Virus record (IMG/VR): IMGVR_UViG_3300031766_000043
Coordinates: 1 to 29,548 of that record
DNA: 29,548 bases
From: a virus
Direction: 5' to 3' (one strand)
This document shows positions 24,301-29,548 of this stretch, piece by piece (position 1 is the stretch's first letter; each line of letters begins with the position of its first letter). The notes below the pieces were generated by a model, which saw only the letters and a program-made list of their open reading frames with translations, was not told the origin of the DNA and searched no databases. The position numbers were made by a program, and so were the translations under genes.

Positions 24301-27300
24301 GTTTACAGCAGAAGGTTTTGTAAATATTTCAGCAACACTAGCTGTAGGTGACGAAGTAGAAATATACGAGTACGATACAACTGACGGCTGTTTTGTTCCT
24401 ACAACTCCTACTAAGTTAGGATTGTACCCTGCATACAAGCCAGAAATGTATTTAGATACTACATACCAAACACCAAAAACAGTTATACAAGGACACGATG
24501 GAAGTATTACTGTTGCATATGGCGACTTTAGAGATAATTTAATATTAGATTTTGAAAGAAGAATATACAATAACTTAAAACAATCTTATAATAAAGAATT
24601 ATTTGATATTCATGAATATGTAGGCGGCAATTATAGAGATACAGGGTTTAATAGACAAGCCATTGATAATGCATTTGTTTCAGATTTTGTACAATGGACT
24701 GTTATTGCAGGCGATCCTAATTATACTTCAAATACTTTCTGGAAAGATACTGATACATTTAGGTACAATTATAACAGTATGGTATCTCCAACAGGTAAAA
24801 CATTACCAGGATTTTGGAGAGGTGTATACAACGAAGCATACGATACTGATCGTCCACACACCCATCCATGGGAAATGCTAGGCTTTACAATTAAACCAAC
24901 TTGGTGGGAAACAGAATACGGTGCAGCACCATATACAAAAAATAACTTTGTTCTTTGGGAAGACTTACAAAATGGTATTATAAGAGAACCAAATGTTCCT
25001 GCAAAAGTAAACAAAAAATATAAAAGACCAAACCTAACTAATCATATACCAGTAGATGAAAATGGTAATTTATTAAGTCCTTTAGATAGCAACTATGCAC
25101 AAAACTTTGTTGCTGTTAGAACAAGAGATTCTTACTCCTTTGGAGATCACACTCCTGCTGAAAGTGCGTGGAGACGAAGTAGCGAATATCCATTTGCGTT
25201 AATTACATCTTGGTTATTAAATCAACCTGCTAAAGTAATGGGTATAGGATTTGATTTATCAAGAATGGAAAGAAACAAAGTAGGTAATCTTGTTTATACT
25301 CCTACAAACTCAATTATTAGATTAAAAGATTTAGTATTTCCAAATACATATACTGACAATCAAAGAGTTATAACTAGCGGTCTTGTAAATCTTGTTTACA
25401 ATTATATTGTTAGTGATATAAACACAAGTTATAACGAATACCAAACAGAATTAAAAACACTATCTAACAGATTAGCATTAAAAGTTGGCGGTTTTACAGA
25501 CAAGCGTAAATTTAAATTAATGCTTGATAGTAGAACTCCATTAAATGATGGTAATGTGTTTGTACCAACTGAAAATTATAAACTATTCCTTAACACATCA
25601 GTACCTGTTGACATTGCAACTTACAGTGGTGTTGTATTACAAAAAGATACAAATGGATTTGTAGTTAAGGGATATGATCAAGCAACGTCGACATTTAAAT
25701 ATCTTGAACCAATTATAAGTCAAAGAGATCCTGTAATTAACATAGGCGGAATATCAGAATCGTTTGTTGTTTGGGACAGTGGTAAACAGTATGTCAAAGG
25801 ACAAAATGTTAGATTTGATAGTTTTTACTATAGAGTAAAAGATAGTCACGTAAGCACAACAACGTTTGATACTGACAAAATGGTTAAACTAGCAGAGCTT
25901 CCGTTAGTTGGCGGACGTTCAAATGTACTTAGAAGAAAATTTACAAATAGAGTTAAAACTATTTCCTATGGTACACTATTAAGAACAACACAAGATGTTG
26001 TTGACTTTTTGTTAGGTTACGAAGCATATTTAAAATCACAAGGTTTTGAATTCAATTATTATAATAAAGATATTGGTATAGTTGAAGACTGGACATATAG
26101 TGTAAAAGAGTTTATGTTTTGGACTACACAAAATTGGGCTGCAGGAACAGTAATTACATTATCGCCTGGCGCACAACAATTTAAATTTAAACGTCCTTTT
26201 GTAGTAGTTGATGATATATTTGATACTTTCTATGATTATAGTTTACTAAAAGCAGATGGTCAAAAATTAGAAAAGTCGTTTAGTAGCATTGCTAGAGATA
26301 GTGAAAATGAGTTTGGCCTAACAGTTAAAAATACTGAAGATGGAATCTTTAGTGTAAAACTTCCGTTAGTACAAAGAGAACATATAATTTTACTTGATAA
26401 CAAAACTGTATTTGGTGATGTAATATATGACCAAGAAGCAGGGTATAGACAAGAACGAATCAAAGTTGCTGGTTACAGAAGTGATAACTGGACAGGTGGT
26501 TTGAATATTCCAGGATTTGTTTATGATGCTGCTGAAGTTACTGATTGGTTATCATACAAAGATTACGGAATTGGAAAACTAGTAAAGCACAAAGAATTTT
26601 ATTATGTTGCAACAACTGATATTACTGGAACAGAACAATTTATAGACAATCAGTGGGAACGTTTAGATGAACGTCCTGAAGCACAATTAATTCCAAACTT
26701 TGAATATAAGATAAATCAGTTTGCTGATTTTTATGACTTAGATACAGATAACTTTGATATAGAACAACAAAAACATGCACAGCATTTAATTGGTTACCAA
26801 AAAAGAAAATATCTTGAAAATATTGTTAACGATGATGTATCACAATATAAATTTTATCAAGGTATGCTACAGGACAAAGGAACAGCTAATTCATTAACTA
26901 ATTTGTTTGATGCTCTTGCAAGTGCTGATAAAGAAAGTTTAGAATTTTACGAAGAGTGGGCGTTGCGTGTAGGAAGATACGGAGCAACTGAAAACTTTTC
27001 TAGTGTTGAATTTTTACTTGATGAATCACAAATTAAAACTAATCCACAGCCAATTGAATTAGTGAATAGTATACCTGCTAACGATACTGACACAATATAT
27101 AAGTTAACACCGCAAGATGTTTATTTAAAACCAAAAGATTATAATCATAAACCTTTTCCAATAACTTCTAGTTATATTCCGTTTGTAAAAGATGCAGGAT
27201 ATGTATTTGACGACGATATTAGTTATAGAATTAAAAATAAAACAGACATACTTACTGCTAATATAGATGTTATTGGCGCAAATGATTATGTTTGGGTAAC

Positions 27301-29548
27301 TGGCGAAAATGCAGACTGGGACGTATTACAACATGTTACTACTGACTTAAGAGTAGTAAAAATTGTAGGGTTCGGTGAAGGGCTAGATCAAATTGACGGC
27401 ACATCTGCACCGGGTGGTATCTTTACATTTAATAAAGCCCACAACTTTGTTCCAGGCGACATTATTGGTATACAAAATACACTTACAGCAAATGATGCAT
27501 TTTTTGTAGTTGAATCGGCATTTGCTACTTCAGTTGAAGTTGTAGCAGGCGAGCAACAATCTATTGAAGACCAAGAAACAGTTGACGCATTTGTTAGTGT
27601 ACTTAGATCTGTTAAGTATTCTACAGTAAAAGATGCAAACTATGCACTAGAAGGAAAACTTTTAAAGAACCAAAAAATATGGGTTGGTAATAGTTCTAAT
27701 TGGCTTGTTCCAATTAAAGACAATGTTTATTCTACTAAGAAACATTATAACAATCCATCAGAATACGATAATACTTCAACGTATGAGTATGGTTCGTCTA
27801 TGTCAGTAAACACTGCAAATACTAGAATGGTTCTTGGAGATCATAGTGCTAACAACAACAGCGGACTAGTACACACTTATCAAAGAGGATCAAATCTAAG
27901 AGATTTATTGTTTGAAGAAACACTTCAGTTAGATACTGACATATATCCAGTAAGTGCAGATCATAGATTTGGCGCAGATATTGATATTAGTGCCGACGGC
28001 AAATACTTAATTGTTGGTTCAAGCACAGCAAGTGATGTTGCTTCTAATTACCAACAAGGCTATTTAAACACTACAGCGTATGCTACAAATGATATTGTAA
28101 AATACAACGAAAACTATTGGAAAGCAAAACGTCCAATCACAGCTGAAAGTGCAAGTGTTGCATTTAGTACATTTGATAGTTATGCAAACTTTGAAAATTC
28201 AAGTGATAGTAGTTTGTTAACACTTGTTTTACAAGGTAATGCGTATCTTCCTAACACACAAACAAATCATATTTTAGTAGCGGCACCATTTGATCAGTAT
28301 AAAGGTACTAAGCCTCAAGACAAACTAGTACTTAAATGGAACGCATTTACTAACTTTAATAGAAATACAGGTCCTTCTGTATCGGTTGAATTATTTCCAA
28401 ATGGTATTAATAGCCAAAATGTTGCAGGGCAATATACAGAACCAACAGCAAACTTTATATCAGGCGAACATGTAATTGTAGAAAAAGTTGATTCAGTGTT
28501 ACTTGTAGAACCATTTACTGATCCACCAGTAGACGGTGATGTAATTGAAACATCAGGCGGATCAGCAACAGTATATAAAGCATTTACTCGTGATTTTAAA
28601 TTAGTAGTATACCTTAAAGATACTAATGGAGTATTTGGACCAACTGGAACAATTAGTAACGCTAATGGCACACCTATTGGTGAATACACACAGCCAAATT
28701 ATAATGGTACAACCGGAGCAATAGGCGGCTGGTGGTACATAGATGTAGGAACAAATTATCTAACATCAGACGAATTTACAGATCCTAAAGACTTTGGTGT
28801 ACCGGCATACGGATTAATATATCAAGATGTGCTAGTATATGATGAACTCACAGACACATATGCAAGAACAACACCAAACTTTTATAAAAATGTTTTAGAT
28901 GATGTTTCAAGCACGTTATTTCCGAGTGTTGATGAACCTGGGTTTGTTAGTGTACTTTCACACAGAGGTGCGGCGTACATTAATGTTGACGTTGACGGTG
29001 TACAAAGTATCTTAGACAATAGGTGGTTAGTAAGAATACCTAAAAGTTTAGAGGGAGATATTAATGCTCCAGGAGACAAATTTAGAACATATATAGATGA
29101 TCAAGCAGATGCTCCGGATTTTAGTTTACTAGGTTTTGATGCATCTTACATAAATGATTTTGAACACACTGTTATTGATATGTGGGACGGCTATATTGAC
29201 TTTACATTTACAAAAACACAGGGTGCTGATGTTGTTATGTTATCAGACCAAGATGTAGATGTAGGCGACTTTTTTGAACCAGCATACGAAGGTAAAGAGT
29301 TTACTGATTTAAATGGCAATATTGTAAATATTGGTGGCGCCGTTACTGGCGACATTATTAGGGATGACATTACTGGTGCTGAAGCAAAAGTAGCATACTA
29401 TATAAGAAGAGCCGGCGACCAAGGCAGAGTGTATCTTAAAAATGTTACAGGCACTGGATCGTTTACACAAGGTAATAGGCTATTACTAAAAACAGTTGAA
29501 GGTGTAGGACAAGACGATAACTTACGTATTATGGGTCCAATTAATAAA
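21389..29548 (+). CDS. Giant virion structural protein after gp6 (at least 2,720 residues, partial); possible gp7 counterpart
   Basis: The frame begins at ATG 21389, coupled to gp6 by TAATG, and stays open to the right edge, 2,720 codons with no stop. It is rich in Asp, Asn, Thr, Tyr and beta-prone segments, as in baseplate and fibre proteins. Landmarks: an early segment YYSWNPNIDWDKFTNFREYY (about 129-148); a cupredoxin-like fold (about 190-305, LYRGQTYTFEIDTPGHPF) in which the usual Cys/His ligand loop reads YYTSQSNANTSG; SFGDHTPAESAWRRSSEYPF (about 1250); and FG-GAP-like repeats (about 2130-2215, FGADIDISADGKYLIVG). Position after gp6 is where T4 has gene 7 (1032 residues, wedge protein), so it may be a greatly expanded gp7 or a fusion with fibre parts. 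No clear gp7 motif was recognised. Confidence 0.72.
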   Translation, partial: MSYDNDQTESPLPAGNNSNRKSADLLPKYFRTQANKKILSSTIDQLTQPGVAEKVNGYMGRKNAKAYRADDTYIADISKQREDRQLEPATVSVDDLGNVNFFADYTDYINQVKNFSGNVANQSLLNSQEYYSWNPNIDWDKFTNFREYYWLPNGPQTVTVFGKSLEEVSTYTVTTEDQDDNVVYKISPPGFTPNPALTLYRGQTYTFEIDTPGHPFSFSSNRRFTDVPFDVVKQADGSYNIVSTGSAENISSLYVQGITATDLDGNEINPVNVEEGFITFTVPFNAPEQLYYTSQSNANTSGYVKVFDLIENTKIDVNEIIGKKAYTSSNKVKFSNGLKVKFAGNVTPEIYKNDEWYIEGVGDGIKLVKESDLVIPANYVGDKLVPFDSEGFDRLPFGNASAYAGTKDYIIVNRASVDRNAWTRYNKWFHKDVIEKSAEYNGQVPTVDQSSRAARPIIEFNAGLKLFNFGTSAKNDIDLIDFKTTDAFSTVENATGYNIDGTSLADGMRVIFNADTDRNVKGKIYTVNFILIDNIRQISLIEDTDSTPLVDETLLVKGGTTYRGKLFYFNGTEWKFAQAKDKVNQAPLFDIFDNNDDSFSTYNSSNFAGTTLFNYKQGTGTNDSELGFPLSYRAIENFGDIQFNFPLVTDSFVYEENNENIKVNIETGYLRKYTDLTTYVSENGWIKAHKPSKQAIIQQYVVDTNTNDFAVNVFDASGDLNDLVVKVYVNNLFKKENDHYTINRINSIAYVTFTTALTKDDVVELRCYSNTDKNENGYYELAYNLERNPMNENIGDFTIAEVNDHVSTIIENTFEYDGNVFPGVSNLRDIGDLSKHGTRFVKHSGPISLASYHLTDKNANIVKALKYARLEYAKYKRVFLQVAENLGYDGPTKEHVDKILEEINSQKTKGMPFYFSDMLPHGASKRTLHNVTASTGTFFGLSKVFSLNNLTEKAVLVYLNDQELCHGTDYVFTAEGFVNISATLAVGDEVEIYEYDTTDGCFVPTTPTKLGLYPAYKPEMYLDTTYQTPKTVIQGHDGSITVAYGDFRDNLILDFERRIYNNLKQSYNKELFDIHEYVGGNYRDTGFNRQAIDNAFVSDFVQWTVIAGDPNYTSNTFWKDTDTFRYNYNSMVSPTGKTLPGFWRGVYNEAYDTDRPHTHPWEMLGFTIKPTWWETEYGAAPYTKNNFVLWEDLQNGIIREPNVPAKVNKKYKRPNLTNHIPVDENGNLLSPLDSNYAQNFVAVRTRDSYSFGDHTPAESAWRRSSEYPFALITSWLLNQPAKVMGIGFDLSRMERNKVGNLVYTPTNSIIRLKDLVFPNTYTDNQRVITSGLVNLVYNYIVSDINTSYNEYQTELKTLSNRLALKVGGFTDKRKFKLMLDSRTPLNDGNVFVPTENYKLFLNTSVPVDIATYSGVVLQKDTNGFVVKGYDQATSTFKYLEPIISQRDPVINIGGISESFVVWDSGKQYVKGQNVRFDSFYYRVKDSHVSTTTFDTDKMVKLAELPLVGGRSNVLRRKFTNRVKTISYGTLLRTTQDVVDFLLGYEAYLKSQGFEFNYYNKDIGIVEDWTYSVKEFMFWTTQNWAAGTVITLSPGAQQFKFKRPFVVVDDIFDTFYDYSLLKADGQKLEKSFSSIARDSENEFGLTVKNTEDGIFSVKLPLVQREHIILLDNKTVFGDVIYDQEAGYRQERIKVAGYRSDNWTGGLNIPGFVYDAAEVTDWLSYKDYGIGKLVKHKEFYYVATTDITGTEQFIDNQWERLDERPEAQLIPNFEYKINQFADFYDLDTDNFDIEQQKHAQHLIGYQKRKYLENIVNDDVSQYKFYQGMLQDKGTANSLTNLFDALASADKESLEFYEEWALRVGRYGATENFSSVEFLLDESQIKTNPQPIELVNSIPANDTDTIYKLTPQDVYLKPKDYNHKPFPITSSYIPFVKDAGYVFDDDISYRIKNKTDILTANIDVIGANDYVWVTGENADWDVLQHVTTDLRVVKIVGFGEGLDQIDGTSAPGGIFTFNKAHNFVPGDIIGIQNTLTANDAFFVVESAFATSVEVVAGEQQSIEDQETVDAFVSVLRSVKYSTVKDANYALEGKLLKNQKIWVGNSSNWLVPIKDNVYSTKKHYNNPSEYDNTSTYEYGSSMSVNTANTRMVLGDHSANNNSGLVHTYQRGSNLRDLLFEETLQLDTDIYPVSADHRFGADIDISADGKYLIVGSSTASDVASNYQQGYLNTTAYATNDIVKYNENYWKAKRPITAESASVAFSTFDSYANFENSSDSSLLTLVLQGNAYLPNTQTNHILVAAPFDQYKGTKPQDKLVLKWNAFTNFNRNTGPSVSVELFPNGINSQNVAGQYTEPTANFISGEHVIVEKVDSVLLVEPFTDPPVDGDVIETSGGSATVYKAFTRDFKLVVYLKDTNGVFGPTGTISNANGTPIGEYTQPNYNGTTGAIGGWWYIDVGTNYLTSDEFTDPKDFGVPAYGLIYQDVLVYDELTDTYARTTPNFYKNVLDDVSSTLFPSVDEPGFVSVLSHRGAAYINVDVDGVQSILDNRWLVRIPKSLEGDINAPGDKFRTYIDDQADAPDFSLLGFDASYINDFEHTVIDMWDGYIDFTFTKTQGADVVMLSDQDVDVGDFFEPAYEGKEFTDLNGNIVNIGGAVTGDIIRDDITGAEAKVAYYIRRAGDQGRVYLKNVTGTGSFTQGNRLLLKTVEGVGQDDNLRIMGPINK

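Noticed and set aside
24663-24881. 72-codon plus-strand frame inside the giant gene
   Set aside because: It is out of frame with the long continuous coding sequence and has no independent support.

Overview
The window is part of the genome of a T4-like contractile-tailed phage (myovirus). It is AT-rich and densely packed, and almost every recognisable product belongs to the T4 core set: portal gp20, tape measure gp29, gp26, recombination pair gp46/gp47, late sigma factor gp55, and baseplate proteins gp53, gp25 and gp6 plus gp48/54-, gp27- and gp5-like proteins. Protein style (large gp6, gp53 and gp25 variants, a giant virion protein after gp6) and base composition resemble marine T4-like phages such as pelagiphages and cyanophages. 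The host cannot be fixed from this window. I saw no tRNA, integrase, IS element or CRISPR array.

Layout. On the minus strand at 1-3408 are the start of the portal gene (cut by the window edge) and a long tape measure gene. Divergent from them at 3489-4567 is a gp26-like gene that ends on a canonical -1 slippery heptamer, with a second frame open for 76 codons beyond it. The arrangement resembles the tail-assembly chaperone frameshift pairs next to tape measure genes in other phages. At 4564-5307 (minus) is an unrecognised protein whose N-terminus resembles T4 capsid-targeting sequences. Positions 5308-5854 hold no gene but several hairpins and a repeat. At 5855-10221 (minus) is an early-type cluster: gp55, gp47, gp46, a small basic protein and a GIY-YIG-like protein. 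Two perfect TTGACA-17-TATAAT promoters stand before gp55 and gp47. From 10305 to the right edge (plus) runs a late baseplate cluster: gp48/54-like tube protein, gp53, gp27-like hub with an M15 peptidase, gp5-like spike with a lambda-R-like lytic domain, gp25, gp6, and a virion protein longer than 2,720 residues that runs off the end.

How it works together. Host polymerase would read gp55 and gp46/47 early from the consensus promoters. gp55 would then direct polymerase to late promoters (TATAAATA at 3436 and weaker matches elsewhere) to express the portal, tape measure and baseplate genes. The hub and spike carry two different wall-cutting domains, one cutting peptide and one cutting glycan, which could act together at infection. 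The least conventional parts are the gp26 frameshift, the two-enzyme baseplate, the structured non-coding block at 5352-5830, and the giant protein after gp6.
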